A stretch of 64,000 bases of DNA from Candidatus Bathyarchaeota archaeon (GTDB lineage Archaea > Thermoproteota > Bathyarchaeia > Bathyarchaeales > Bathycorpusculaceae). The position numbers and the translations under genes are program-made. The DNA lies in contig CAIUPH010000026.1 of the NCBI GenBank assembly GCA_903901015.1, forward strand, positions 62,001-126,000. The letters are read 5' to 3'. Position 1 is the stretch's first letter. The number at the start of each line of letters is the position of its first letter. A model generated the notes under the pieces. It was not told the origin of the DNA and did not search any database. It saw only the letters and a program-made list of their open reading frames with translations. Positions 26,054 to 35,120 of the stretch are shown here, piece after piece.

Positions 26054-26344
26054 TTACTTTTTGGTAAGAGTTATCTCCATCGTGGAAACCATTCTGGACT
26101 TAGTTTCGCCCTCGCGTGGGGGCATCTCGACTGTTCCGATGGCAATCTTGCTGACTTTTAGGTCTTTTATGAAACGGTTTCTTGTGATTTCAGCTGCGTC
26201 AACAGCGGTCGTTATGGCTTGTCCTCTTGCTTTCAAAGTAATTTCTTTTAGGTTTCCTGCAGAGAGACTTGTAATGATTGCCAGAACATAGCTCATTGGA
26301 GGTTTGTTTCCCACGAAGATAACGTCTGAGTTGTTTTGAGTCAT
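26054..26344 (-). CDS. albA: chromatin/RNA-binding protein Alba
   Basis: 96 aa. VIFVGNKPPMSYVLAII at the start, followed by ITLKARGQAITTAVDAAEI, matches Alba. The lysine in GNKPPMSY is next to the position acetylated in Sulfolobus Alba. It coats DNA and RNA as a dimer. Divergent from the CDP-alcohol transferase gene. Confidence 0.93.
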   Translation of the reverse strand: MTQNNSDVIFVGNKPPMSYVLAIITSLSAGNLKEITLKARGQAITTAVDAAEITRNRFIKDLKVSKIAIGTVEMPPREGETKSRMVSTMEITLTKK

Positions 26345-26549
26345 TTTGTTTTCTTCCTATGTTTCTTTGTGTAACGTTGCTGTTTTGCGCTTTGCGCGGC
26401 AGAACGTCACTTCCAAAAATATACGGTTTCTTCCTTATAAGTCCATTGAAAAACCACCCGTAAACAAAAAATGTTTAACAATAAACAAAGAAAGGCTTTT
26501 CTACAGCCGCCCCCTAATCTGCAATAACACCTGCCAGTTGAGAAACCAC

Positions 26550-27176
26550 TTGCTCACCAAACTAAAAAAACAAATCCAGCAAATGCTCACTTCACAAGCC
26601 ACCGCCGCACACAAAATAGGCTTAACCCCCAACAAAATCAGCGCAATCGGCTTTATCCTCGCGCTGGCCTCAGCGGTTTCGTACGCGGCAACCACATCCA
26701 AGTCGCCTTGGCTATTAATTGTGGCGGTGGTTTTTCTTATGGCGTCAGGCTTCTGCGACACCATGGACGGCATAGTAGCTCGAACCTTCCAGCAAACAAC
26801 CGTGTTCGGAGGATTCTTCGATTCGGTGCTTGATAGGTATGCTGACGCCGCTGCCTACGCAGCAATAATCGTCGCTGGATTAAGTAACGCAGCTTGGGGA
26901 CCCTTTTGGGGTGTACTTTGGGGCTTAACGGCGCTTGCTGGTTCTATCATGGTCAGTTACACTCGTGCAAGAGCGGAAGCCGTTGGAATAAAGATGGAGT
27001 CAGTTGGGCTTGCTGAACGCGCCGAACGGATGCTTATCTTAGCTGTTGTTTCGATAATTGCGTTTTTCTGGTTGCCCGCATTGGGCTACGGAATAGCTGT
27101 TTTGGCGGTGCTTGCGAACTTTACAGTCATACAAAGAGCTTGGCATGTTTACAAAACATTAAAAGTTAAGAGTTAA
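26550..27176 (+). CDS. CDP-alcohol phosphotransferase, archaetidylinositol-phosphate-synthase type
   Basis: About 208 aa, integral membrane. The signature D-x2-D-G-x2-A-R-x8-G-x3-D-x3-D is seen as CDTMDGIVAR ... GGFFDSVLDRYAD. These enzymes transfer a phospho-alcohol from CDP-activated lipid. AHKIGLTPNKISAIGF at the start is typical of archaeal versions that make archaetidylinositol phosphate. An open frame extends upstream to 26346, but its residues look non-coding; TTG 26550 (MLTKLKKQIQQM) gives the family N-terminus. Confidence 0.85.
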   Translation: MLTKLKKQIQQMLTSQATAAHKIGLTPNKISAIGFILALASAVSYAATTSKSPWLLIVAVVFLMASGFCDTMDGIVARTFQQTTVFGGFFDSVLDRYADAAAYAAIIVAGLSNAAWGPFWGVLWGLTALAGSIMVSYTRARAEAVGIKMESVGLAERAERMLILAVVSIIAFFWLPALGYGIAVLAVLANFTVIQRAWHVYKTLKVKS

Positions 27177-27208
27177 AAAATGAAAAGAAAAAGCAGCAGA
27201 TTAGCCGC

Positions 27209-27502
27209 TTAGTATCTTCGTTTGTAGCCTGTGGAGTGGCGTTCGTTTTCTGCGCGGACCTTAACGATGCCGCGGTGAACTGCACATGAAATACAGTAGT
27301 ATTTTGTGTCTACCCAAGAGGCTAAGTACGTGCCGCTTTGCCTGAGTTCTTTAGCTAACTGAGGCTCAACAAAGGATACTCTGCGGGTGGAGCGTTTCGC
27401 CTTGTCCCGTGGTACCGACGCACCACAGTTTGCGCATTGAACAAGAGTACTGGAGCCTTTGTTTCCTTTTGATCTTCCTCGGCTTTTTCGTTTAACGGGC
27501 AT
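27209..27502 (-). CDS. rps26e: 30S ribosomal protein S26e
   Basis: 97 aa, eS26. Zinc-binding cysteines are C23, C26, C70 and C73 (QCANCG, YYCISC). The basic N-terminus (MPVKRKSRGRSKGNKG) and YLASWVDTKYYCISCAVHRG fit the family. Found in eukaryotes and some Thermoproteota-type archaea, which supports the lineage guess. Confidence 0.93.
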   Translation of the reverse strand: MPVKRKSRGRSKGNKGSSTLVQCANCGASVPRDKAKRSTRRVSFVEPQLAKELRQSGTYLASWVDTKYYCISCAVHRGIVKVRAENERHSTGYKRRY

Positions 27503-27551
27503 TATTTTGACCTCTTTCTTTCCTAATGTGCCATTTATGGACTTAACTATC

Positions 27552-28439
27552 TTATATATCTGACCGTATTTTTAGAAGCGAAGCGATGTTTGCTTTCGGA
27601 TTTAGTTGAGGAACAATCTTGCCTTCGCTTGAAGTCATCAAAGTTGTCACTCCTGGACCATGCCCCGCGGTGACGCAGTTTGAATGAACCACCACGCCCA
27701 CGGAAACGGCGCCTTGACGGTAAATCCTGCCGAAAGAATGGTCTGCATCGATGATGGCTACTAAATCTCCAAGCCTCAAATTTTCCAAGCCGTACTGTTC
27801 AACCACTGTTTCATCGAACAGTTGAATGTCGTAGTCGCCTGAGTTAACTTGGTTTGCGCCCAAGCCTGAACCCATAATCGCGGCTGGAACAATGTGGGTA
27901 ACTGGTACTTCCAGTTTGGTGCCGCTGGGTTTGGGGTTCCATGCCTCAAGCAGAGCGGGATCCATGTTGAGTACTTTTATGTCTGGGTAATCGAGAAGTT
28001 TCAAGCCTAAACCGTAGGCTTTCACGAGGATTCGGTCGCCAAGCAAAAGTTTCTCTAAAATCTCGGATGGAAAATCGATTAGCACGTGTTCTATTCCGCC
28101 ATGTTTTCCGGTGACTATGCCTTCCGTGCCTTTCCCGTCGCCGGTAGCTATTATGGCTCTGTTGCCTACGCATGACAGAACGTTGAAAGCGGTGTTTGCT
28201 GCTTGCCCCGACCGCGCATCGTTCTCCTTGTTTTCCACGCTCACGCCCGGTTCTACATGGTCTGCTTCCCAACCGCATGCCGGGTCGCCCACTCGCAGGT
28301 TGTAGGTTATGCCGCCTACGCCTGGAAGCACTAAGGGTTTGCCTGTGGCTGAAACATTGTAGACTGAACGAATGGTTGGGCTGGCGATTTCGCCCATGAC
28401 GGAGATTTTTATGAGTTTTTCGACGTTTGTTTTGAGCAT
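27552..28439 (-). CDS. DUF4438 family protein
   Basis: 295 aa, normal length for DUF4438. VLPGVGGITYNLRVGDPACGWEADHVEPGVS at the start, TGKHGGIEHVLIDF and GDLVAIIDADHSFGRIY are conserved landmarks. The last contains Asp/His residues that could bind a ligand or metal (inference). C-terminal SNCVTAGHGPGVTTLMTS is also typical. Function not established. Confidence 0.85.
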   Translation of the reverse strand: MLKTNVEKLIKISVMGEIASPTIRSVYNVSATGKPLVLPGVGGITYNLRVGDPACGWEADHVEPGVSVENKENDARSGQAANTAFNVLSCVGNRAIIATGDGKGTEGIVTGKHGGIEHVLIDFPSEILEKLLLGDRILVKAYGLGLKLLDYPDIKVLNMDPALLEAWNPKPSGTKLEVPVTHIVPAAIMGSGLGANQVNSGDYDIQLFDETVVEQYGLENLRLGDLVAIIDADHSFGRIYRQGAVSVGVVVHSNCVTAGHGPGVTTLMTSSEGKIVPQLNPKANIASLLKIRSDI

Positions 28440-28583
28440 AAGTGTTCCTCGCTGGCTTTGGACTAAGCGCGTGGGGGCTAATAAAACTTCACAGACGCGG
28501 TTTTTTCGGGTTTAAGCAACTCTTAAATCATGCGCGTCTTTAATGTTGAAGTAGAGCAACCTAATTGTGAAGTGAATTAAACC

Positions 28584-29162
28584 ATGGCTGAAATTGGATT
28601 AAGAACAAAAATGTTAGTTCGAGACATCATGAGCAGCCCAGTCGTCACCATCGACGAAGACGAAACTTCAAACAAAGCTGCCGTCAGCATGGAAAAGAAC
28701 AATTTAGGCGCCGTAATAGTCACCAACAAAGCAGGAAAATCTATCGGCATCATAACTGAACGCGACTTAGTCCTAAGGGTCATAGCTAAAAACCTCAAGC
28801 CAGACACCATAAAAGGCAAGGAAATCATGACTACCCCATTGGTCACCATAGAGCCTGAAGCAACCATAAGCGACGCCGCGAGAAGAATGACAAGGCTTGA
28901 CATCAGGCGTCTTGGCGTAATCTACAAGGGTAACCTTCTGGGAATAATCTCGAGCAAAGATATCCTTGGCGTGATGCCTGAGCTTATAGAGACAATGGTT
29001 GAAAAATCACGCATCGAGGGTGCCGCTCAAACCGAAGAAGACGAAGAAGTCCCCATGTCAGGGTACTGCGACCGATGTAGCGCCTACAACGAAAACCTCA
29101 AGGAACGCAACGGACAAAACATCTGTGAAGAGTGCCGCGTGGAATTCGAAGAAGAAAAATAG
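28584..29162 (+). CDS. CBS-domain protein with C-terminal zinc ribbon
   Basis: 192 aa. Two CBS domains (about residues 8-65 and 74-130) form one Bateman module that usually binds adenine nucleotides: VRDIMSSPVVTIDEDET, GIITERDLVLRVI, EIMTTPLVTIEPEAT and GIISSKDIL. A zinc ribbon follows with C162, C165, C181 and C184. Energy- or ligand-sensing is inferred from the family; the partner is unknown. No operon link to pyrC (102 nt gap). Confidence 0.88.
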   Translation: MAEIGLRTKMLVRDIMSSPVVTIDEDETSNKAAVSMEKNNLGAVIVTNKAGKSIGIITERDLVLRVIAKNLKPDTIKGKEIMTTPLVTIEPEATISDAARRMTRLDIRRLGVIYKGNLLGIISSKDILGVMPELIETMVEKSRIEGAAQTEEDEEVPMSGYCDRCSAYNENLKERNGQNICEECRVEFEEEK

Positions 29163-29263
29163 CGCAAACAAATTTTGCGCCAAATAGATAAACCAATTGT
29201 CAAACCAAACCCTTGATAAACTTTAATTAACCAAACCGCCCGCTATTCCATTCGTGAACCGCC

Positions 29264-30610
29264 ATGATAGTTGATTCCGTTTTCACAAACGCCAAAGCCT
29301 ACTTATTCTGGCAAATCGTCGACTGCAGCATTGCCGTCGAAGAAGGAAAAATCTTCAAGATTGGCAAAGAAACCCAGATGCCCCAAGCCGATGAGAAAAC
29401 CGACCTCCACAACCTGTTGGTTCTGCCCGGCTTGATTGATGAGCACGTTCATCTACGCGATGAGGGCAGGGCATACAAGGAAGATTTTGCGTCGGGAACC
29501 GCCGCGGCAGCTGCAGGAGGATTCACCACTGTTTTGGATATGCCAAACAACGACCCAGTCACCATGAGCGCCCAAACCCTGCGCAGCCGCATGCGAACTG
29601 CACAAAATAAAATTCTCGTTAATGTTGGGTTTTACTCTGAATTTCCCAGAAAAATCTCTGAACTTGAGGATATTGTTGCTGGGGGCGCGGTTGGGTTCAA
29701 GCTTTTTATGGGTTTGCAAGTTGGCGGCTTGAACATCGACGATGATGAAGCTATCTTAGAAGCGTTCAAGGAAGTTGCCAAACTGGGTGTGCCAGTGGCT
29801 GTGCATGCCGAAGACAAGGCATCATTGGCCGCTAATGAGGAAAAACTCAAGCAAGCCAAAAAAACAAGCACTGCCGACTTCCTGCGGGCACACACGGAAG
29901 CAGTCGAACTGAAAGCAATCCAGCGCCTCCTAAAACTAAGTCAGCAAACCGATATGCGCCTTCATTTCTGCCATGTTTCAACCGAGGAAGGCTTAAACGC
30001 CATCAAAGAAGCAAAAAAATCTGGCGGAAAAGTAACCTGTGAAGTCACCCCAAACCACCTGCTCCTATCGAGCGACGACTTGATACAGCATGGGCAACTT
30101 GCGATTATGGCGCCTCCTCTGCGTAGCAAAACCAACGTTGAAGCCCTCTGGAAAGGATTGGAAGAAGGCACGGTTGACGCCATCGGTTCAGATCATGCAC
30201 CCCACGCTTTGAGCGAGAAATCAGTCAGTAGCGTCTGGGATGTAAAAGTCGGCGTGCCAGGACTCGAAACAACATTGCCCTTAATGATGACGCAGGTGAG
30301 GAAGAACCGATTAACCATAGACCGAGCGGTACAGTTGCTCTCTGAGAAACCCGCCGAAATTTTTGGCTTAACCGACCGCGGACGCCTGGAACAGGGCAAA
30401 AACGCCGACCTAACCGTCGTGGATTTTAACTGCAAATTCAAGATTGACGCTTCCAAATTCAAGTCCAAAGCCAAGTATTCGCCCTACGACGGCTGGGACG
30501 TCCAGGGCAAAGTAGTAAAAACCGTCGTGAACGGCAAACTGGTTTTCGATGAGGGCGAAATCGCGGCTAAGGGCGGATGCGGGTTTGTGGTGCGGAGAGG
30601 CATCGGTTGA
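29264..30610 (+). CDS. pyrC: dihydroorotase
   Basis: 448 aa, class I amidohydrolase. H61 and H63 of LPGLIDEHVHLRDEG bind the first zinc. GGFTTVLDMPNNDP carries substrate contacts, and GSDHAPH with D310 is the catalytic base. It cyclises carbamoyl-aspartate to dihydroorotate in pyrimidine synthesis. The stop TGA overlaps the TTG of the next gene in TTGA. Confidence 0.93.
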   Translation: MIVDSVFTNAKAYLFWQIVDCSIAVEEGKIFKIGKETQMPQADEKTDLHNLLVLPGLIDEHVHLRDEGRAYKEDFASGTAAAAAGGFTTVLDMPNNDPVTMSAQTLRSRMRTAQNKILVNVGFYSEFPRKISELEDIVAGGAVGFKLFMGLQVGGLNIDDDEAILEAFKEVAKLGVPVAVHAEDKASLAANEEKLKQAKKTSTADFLRAHTEAVELKAIQRLLKLSQQTDMRLHFCHVSTEEGLNAIKEAKKSGGKVTCEVTPNHLLLSSDDLIQHGQLAIMAPPLRSKTNVEALWKGLEEGTVDAIGSDHAPHALSEKSVSSVWDVKVGVPGLETTLPLMMTQVRKNRLTIDRAVQLLSEKPAEIFGLTDRGRLEQGKNADLTVVDFNCKFKIDASKFKSKAKYSPYDGWDVQGKVVKTVVNGKLVFDEGEIAAKGGCGFVVRRGIG

Positions 30611-31083
30611 AGTTTCTCGCTGACGCTATGCTTGGGAAACTGGCGCGTTGGCTGCGAATGTTAGGGCACGATGTTGTTTATTCGGTTGATTTTGATGATG
30701 CTGAGCTTTTGGAACTCGCTAAGACGGAGGAGCGGGTTTTGTTAACGCGGGATTTGGAACTGTACAAACGTGCCATCATCAAAGGATTGGATGCTTACTA
30801 CGTTGAAGGCAAAACGGGTCCCGAATGGCTTGCGGAAGTCGCCAAACGGTACAGCCTGCAGTTAGAGATTGACATGGATAAGTCACACTGCCCAATCTGC
30901 AACACCAAACTTGTGGCGGCACCCAAAGAACAACTCAAGAACGAACTGGAAAAAAACACCTACACATATTACGACAAATTTTGGAAATGCCCAAACTGCG
31001 GCCAAATCTACTGGCAAGGAGCCCACTGGAAACAAATTACAGCGACACTGAGTCAAGTGCAACAAAAAAGGCGCTGTTTATAG
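30607..31083 (+). CDS. Mut7-C RNAse domain protein with zinc ribbon
   Basis: 158 aa. MKFLADAMLGKLARWLRMLG with VLLTRDLEL matches the Mut7-C domain, a PIN-fold relative with acidic residues D5, D30-D31 and D53. The C-terminus has a zinc ribbon (CPICNTKL, CPNCGQIYW). RNA cleavage is predicted from the fold, not shown. TTG 30607 overlaps the pyrC stop and gives the family start. Confidence 0.88.
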   Translation: MKFLADAMLGKLARWLRMLGHDVVYSVDFDDAELLELAKTEERVLLTRDLELYKRAIIKGLDAYYVEGKTGPEWLAEVAKRYSLQLEIDMDKSHCPICNTKLVAAPKEQLKNELEKNTYTYYDKFWKCPNCGQIYWQGAHWKQITATLSQVQQKRRCL

Positions 31084-31093
31084 GTGCGTTTTT

Positions 31094-31272
31094 TTATTTG
31101 CACCAGACGGTCTTGAGGTTGTCGATGTTTTTGAAGTGAGCGTCATCTGAAAAAAGCGGGCATTCTTTGATTTGGGCGGTTGTGGCTATTACACTGTCCG
31201 CCATGGGCATTTGATGTTTGCTTCTTAATTCGGCGCTTTTAATTGCTAAGCGGTATCATAGGTTCGTCTTTC
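31094..31272 (-). pseudogene. VapC toxin remnant with internal deletion
   Basis: Minus-strand translation gives a YDT motif like the N-terminus of the VapC at 16.4 kb, then an immediate break. The next homologous frame runs LAIKSAELRSKHQMPMADS ... CPLFSDDAHFKNIDNLKTVW to the end, matching VapC residues about 79-127. About 70 codons in between are missing and the frames differ. D95 and D112-equivalents remain but the E44 region is lost, so no toxin is made. It directly follows the AbrB antitoxin at 31271. Confidence 0.75.
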
Positions 31273-31504
31273 AGGCGTCTTCTGCTCTCATTTCATCCAG
31301 CATTTTCTTAACTTCTTCAACGTTTGCTTCTCCCGCGCCGCTTCCCGCCAAGTCAAGGAAGCTTGGGAGGTTTTTTATGACGATTTTACCGTCTTCTTCG
31401 ACAATTTGGACTCTGCTGTTTTCGTCTATCCCATATTTTCTGTGCAGTTTTATGGGTATGGTTACTTGTCCTTTTCTTGTAACTACAAGTTCTTTTGTAG
31501 TCAT
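31271..31504 (-). CDS. AbrB/SpoVT-type antitoxin (orphan)
   Basis: 77 aa. LVVTRKGQVTIPIKLHRKYG and VQIVEEDGKIVIKNLP form the AbrB fold, with an acidic toxin-binding tail (VEEVKKMLDEMRAEDA). It resembles the antitoxin at 16757. Its partner toxin is degraded, so it may persist as a DNA-binding regulator or by protecting against related toxins. Confidence 0.85.
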   Translation of the reverse strand: MTTKELVVTRKGQVTIPIKLHRKYGIDENSRVQIVEEDGKIVIKNLPSFLDLAGSGAGEANVEEVKKMLDEMRAEDA

Positions 31505-31947
31505 GTTTTAGCCCAAGTTATACAAGCCCAAAAGTACTACTTTAGCCTAATGTAACTTTTTTAGAATCATGCTTTTCGAAGTGCAAAATTGCTTATAGGG
31601 GGCGGCTGGTTTGGTGTTGGTGGGCGGAGTTTGCCGAATGGGCTATGTTAGTGCCCGGTTGCATTGTGTTGTTCGCTGTTTTCTTTTGCTGCCTAAAACT
31701 GCGTGGCTCACTGCTTGTGGTGGGTTTGTACAATCAGAAAGCAGCTTTTTCTGACGTGGAAACCAAAACACAAGTCGCTGCCCAGTCTGTTGGTTGTTGT
31801 TGTGTATAGGGGTTTTTTGCAACAACCACTATAGAAAAACTTACAACGGCTAACGCCAAAGAGGCACTTATAGCTTAAAAAAGCGTAAAATAGGCTTAAA
31901 TTCCATTTCCAACAGGTAACGAAGCGGTTAAAAGAAAAGAATGGCGT
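31505..31947. other. intergenic region with repeat B copy
   Basis: 443 nt without a supported gene. It holds repeat B copy 2 (31757-31845); the GC/T-rich part 31590-31740 shows no coding or RNA signature I can name. Confidence 0.4.
31757..31845 (+). repeat. dispersed intergenic repeat family B, copy 2
   Basis: Contains AAAACACAAGTCGCTGC, CTGTTGGTTGTTGT, GTATAGG and GTTTTTTGCAACAACC. GGTTGTTG and CAACAACC form an 8-bp inverted repeat. It aligns with the minus-strand copy at 34041-34115 over about 75 nt and with 17453-17512. Confidence 0.55.
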
Positions 31948-32190
31948 TTAAAAGAGCCATTTTAGGGGTATATCTTGGAAGGTTCCGTCTGGCAGGGTTC
32001 TTCGGATGGTGATTGGCAATACGCCTGCATCGAGCTCTGAGAGGGCAATGTCGATTGGGTTTGTGTTTTCAGCTGCATCAACCAAGATTGGTGCTCCCAT
32101 CGAGATTTGAAGCGCACGAGCGCCCACTATTCGTGCTTTCTCGAAGCGAGTAATTTTTGGGGGTCCTACAATGATTTTTTGTTCTGACAT
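31948..32190 (-). CDS. rpoK: DNA-directed RNA polymerase subunit K
   Basis: 80 aa, RPB6/omega homologue. [22 protein letters not shown] and [18 protein letters not shown] are diagnostic. It helps assemble the polymerase clamp. It starts 1 nt after the thermosome stop, so the two form an operon. Confidence 0.95.
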   Translation of the reverse strand: MSEQKIIVGPPKITRFEKARIVGARALQISMGAPILVDAAENTNPIDIALSELDAGVLPITIRRTLPDGTFQDIPLKWLF

Positions 32191-32191
32191 T

Positions 32192-33868
32192 TTACATCAT
32201 TCCTCCGGGCATTCCACCCATACCGCCCATGCCCATTCCGCCAGGCATTCCTCCTCCTGGCGGCATTGGAGGCGACTTCATTTTCTGTGATGCTATGACG
32301 TCGTCGATTTTAAGAATCATCGATGCTGCTTCGTTTGCTGACTTTATGATTTGTTTCTTGACTGCCAATGGTTCGTAGACGTTTATTTTTGTCATGTCTT
32401 CGACACTGCCTGCGAGAACATCGACGCCAGCCCACGTTTCTCCTTTCTGATGCCTAGTCCGTAACTCTGAGAGAATATCAACTGGATCCAAACCCGCGTT
32501 TTCCGCAAGCGTCGTCGCAATTATCTCAAGCGATTCCGCAAACACTATGATTGCAAGTTGCTCACGTCCCTGCACAGTTTGTGCATACCGTTTAAGGACA
32601 CTTGCCATCTCCATCTCTGGAGCGGACCCGCCCGCGACGATTTTGGGTTCCTCAACGAGGTCTTTAACGACGCAAAGCGCATCATGAATTGAGCGTTCGG
32701 CTTCTGCAGTCATCCGCTGCGTTCCACCCCTAATCAAAAGCGTGACGGATTTGGGGTTCTTGCAGCCCTCAATGTACGTCATCTTATCGTCGCCAGTTCT
32801 GCGTTCTTCAACCAAAGCTGCGTAGCCAAGGTCTGAAGCTGAGAGCGCGTCGATGCTGCTTATGATTTTTGCACCGGTGGCTCTTGCGAGTTTTTCCATA
32901 TCGGATTTTTTGGCGCGTCTAATCGCTATCACGCCTTTTCTTGAGAGAAAATGCTGAGCCATATCATCTATGCCTTTTTGGCAGATGACCACGTTGGCAC
33001 CTGTAGCCAAGACTTTTTCAACCATGTTCTTGAGCATGGTTTCTTCTTCTTTAAGGAACGCTTCAATCTGCTCTGGGGATTCGATGCTGATTTTCGCGTC
33101 CATCTCTGGCTTCTCATTCTCCAATGACGCATCGAGCAACGCGATTTTGGCTTTTTCGAGGCGTTTTGGCATGCCCGAATGCACGATTTCTTTATCTAAA
33201 ACTATGCCGAAAATTAAACTGGTTTCTTTAAGGGATTCACCGGTTTTCTTCTCAACTTTCACATCGTCCACATCGGCTCTAAAGGTGCCGTCGGGTTGTT
33301 TCTCGGCAACTGCCAACATGGCTTTTACAGCTATGTCGGCGAGGTAATCTTTGTATTCGGCTACGATTTTGCTGCCCATGGAGGTTGAGGCTGCTTTTTT
33401 GAGGTAATCGGTTGATTTGAGGTCGATTGATATGGCGATTTTCTCGAGTGTTTCGAGGGCTTTGTCAGCGGCTTTTCGATAGCCGTCGATTATGACTGTT
33501 GGATGAATGTTTTTGTCAAGTAAATCTTCTGCTCGGCTCAACAGTTCGCCTGCAATAATCACGGCGGATGTGGTTCCGTCGCCTGCTTCTTTATCCTGGG
33601 TTTTGGCAACTTCGACTAGCATCTTTGCAGCTGGATGCTGAACATCCATCTCGTCAAGGATTGTTCGTCCATCGCTCGTAATTGTGACGTCGCCGAAGCT
33701 GTCAACCAGCATCTTATCCATGCCTCTTGGGCCAAGCGCGCTTCGGACGCTTTCAGCTATAACTTTAGCAGCAGTAATGTTATTGTGCTGTGCTTCTCTT
33801 CCGCGGCTCCTATCTGCGCCTTCTCTCATAACAAGAATAGGTACTCCGCCAGATTGTGAATTTGACAA
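32192..33868 (-). CDS. thsA: thermosome (group II chaperonin) subunit
   Basis: 558 aa. [40 protein letters not shown] and the Asp-containing nucleotide sites are typical of ATP-driven group II chaperonins. The C-terminus is the Gly/Met repeat tail ([13 protein letters not shown]). TTG 33868 with GGAGGT 8 nt upstream gives a normal N-terminus ([19 protein letters not shown]); the frame open further upstream to 33916 is not conserved. Linked to rpoK. Confidence 0.95.
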   Translation of the reverse strand: MSNSQSGGVPILVMREGADRSRGREAQHNNITAAKVIAESVRSALGPRGMDKMLVDSFGDVTITSDGRTILDEMDVQHPAAKMLVEVAKTQDKEAGDGTTSAVIIAGELLSRAEDLLDKNIHPTVIIDGYRKAADKALETLEKIAISIDLKSTDYLKKAASTSMGSKIVAEYKDYLADIAVKAMLAVAEKQPDGTFRADVDDVKVEKKTGESLKETSLIFGIVLDKEIVHSGMPKRLEKAKIALLDASLENEKPEMDAKISIESPEQIEAFLKEEETMLKNMVEKVLATGANVVICQKGIDDMAQHFLSRKGVIAIRRAKKSDMEKLARATGAKIISSIDALSASDLGYAALVEERRTGDDKMTYIEGCKNPKSVTLLIRGGTQRMTAEAERSIHDALCVVKDLVEEPKIVAGGSAPEMEMASVLKRYAQTVQGREQLAIIVFAESLEIIATTLAENAGLDPVDILSELRTRHQKGETWAGVDVLAGSVEDMTKINVYEPLAVKKQIIKSANEAASMILKIDDVIASQKMKSPPMPPGGGMPGGMGMGGMGGMPGGMM

Positions 33869-34040
33869 ATCAAGTGACCTCCAATAATGCGAACAACAAC
33901 AAAACGTACCTAACAATATAAGTTTTTCCTATTAAAGCCATGCTGAACAAACACTATGCAGACGTTTTCTGCATCATTTAAGGCGTTTTCTGGGCTTCGG
34001 TGCGCTTCATTTTTGTGGGGCGGATGGTTCTTTGTTTCTT

Positions 34041-34115
34041 CGTTAGTAGTTGTAACAGAAAACTTCCTATACCACAACAACCAACAGGTGCAGCGGCAAA
34101 TTGTGTTTTGTCTTC
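34041..34115 (-). repeat. dispersed intergenic repeat family B, copy 3 (inverted)
   Basis: On the minus strand: AAAACACAATTTGCCGCTGC, CTGTTGGTTGTTGTGGTATAGG, GTTTTCTGTTACAACTAC, in the same order as copy 2. Located in the thermosome upstream gap. Confidence 0.55.
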
Positions 34116-34261
34116 GGATTGGAATTAGGTTTGCGTTCTGGTTGTACAGGCAAACACAAGTTCGACGGCGGCGCAGAGCATCTGCAATTTTTTTTCTTTA
34201 GGCAGGCAATAAGGCAATGATGAAAAGAACTGCTGCTCTAATGACCTGCCCCAGTGACCCT

Positions 34262-34318
34262 CTACCCCTCTATCGTTTCAACATAGAACCACTAATAGGA
34301 TCCAAATAGGTTCGTGAA
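34262..34318 (-). repeat. dispersed repeat family A, copy 3 (inverted)
   Basis: On the minus strand: TTCACGAACCTATTTGGATCC, TATTAG, GGTTC, ATGTTGAAACGATAGAGG, GGTAG. Shares 40/42 bases with copy 2 and an 18-nt block (TTCACGAACCTATTTGGA) with copy 4. The rest of the 33869-34328 gap holds only repeat B copy 3. Confidence 0.6.
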
Positions 34319-34328
34319 AAATGGTCAT

Positions 34329-35063
34329 CTAAAGTTTTTCTGCGACGAATTCTTTTGCCCAGCCAGTGATGAATTCCACGTTGAGCTTCGTTAAGTAATA
34401 CAGGGTTTCAAAACTCAAGTTTACCAGCGCTGCAAACGGCGTAAAAATGAACCTTGCAACCACCCGCCGAAATAGCTGAAACAGTTTAAAGTGACCGTAA
34501 CGCCGATAGGATATGCCGATAGTAACGTAGTTTTTGGATGTGCCCAAATGTGTTGCACCCAGGAAAGGAAGAACTTTCCAAACGTAACCTGTTTTTTGGA
34601 CGTAGCGTTTGAAGTATTGGTCTTCGCCGAAGAAAAGCTTCGGAGGGTTATAGTTTTCCATGAGTTGCCGTCGAATGATGATGTTGTTGATATGCGGGTT
34701 AGTATCCAATTTGCTCAGGTTATACACGGTTCCGACGACTCGTTCGTAGGCTGCAACATGCTTGTTCTTGTGCACTGCAACTGTGCCGATGGCGCCAACC
34801 TTGGGCGTAATCGCACTCTTGACTAAGAGGAGCCAGTTCTCTGGCAAAAGCATGTCGTCATCGACCATCGCCACCCACTCCGTCTTAGCCGACAGAACCC
34901 CGTTCTTGCGTGCGGTACTCAGCGGTTTCTCATGAGTGTTTATGATTTGCCCCGCGCACGGCATGTGCTTGAGCTGATGCATCAGGGTCGGGTTAGCTTC
35001 GTCCCTTGAAGGCACCACAAAATCAACTTTCATGTCTTTGTCGGAGCAGGATGGCATAGGCAT
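34329..35063 (-). CDS. family 2 glycosyltransferase
   Basis: 244 aa. VDFVVPSRDEANP, a helix-strand Rossmann-like GT-A core, and the metal-binding MVDDDML motif; later FGEDQYFKRY carries the expected acidic catalytic position. Two C-terminal hydrophobic stretches suggest membrane association. A TATA-like AAACTATTTA about 23 nt upstream of ATG 35063 suits a leaderless start; an internal ATG at 35033 (MKVDFVV) is the alternative. First gene of the glycan island. Confidence 0.8.
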   Translation of the reverse strand: MPMPSCSDKDMKVDFVVPSRDEANPTLMHQLKHMPCAGQIINTHEKPLSTARKNGVLSAKTEWVAMVDDDMLLPENWLLLVKSAITPKVGAIGTVAVHKNKHVAAYERVVGTVYNLSKLDTNPHINNIIIRRQLMENYNPPKLFFGEDQYFKRYVQKTGYVWKVLPFLGATHLGTSKNYVTIGISYRRYGHFKLFQLFRRVVARFIFTPFAALVNLSFETLYYLTKLNVEFITGWAKEFVAEKL

Positions 35064-35120
35064 AATGTTCGCGTTTGGGTTAAATAGTTTATCGCAACCC
35101 TCAAATGCGCTGGGAAAAAG

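Noticed and set aside
26346-26549. Upstream extension of the CDP-alcohol transferase
   Set aside because: Residues are unlike the family, and the known N-terminus begins at TTG 26550.
31590-31740. G/T-rich intergenic stretch considered as a possible RNA gene
   Set aside because: No convincing long stem or known RNA signature could be found by eye.
33869-33916. Longer thermosome N-terminus
   Set aside because: Cys-rich, unconserved residues; the TTG at 33868 has a strong ribosome-binding site and a normal N-terminus.
34262-34318. GTTTCAACATAGAACC looked like a CRISPR repeat
   Set aside because: Single copy in place, no regular spacers and no cas genes; it belongs to dispersed family A.
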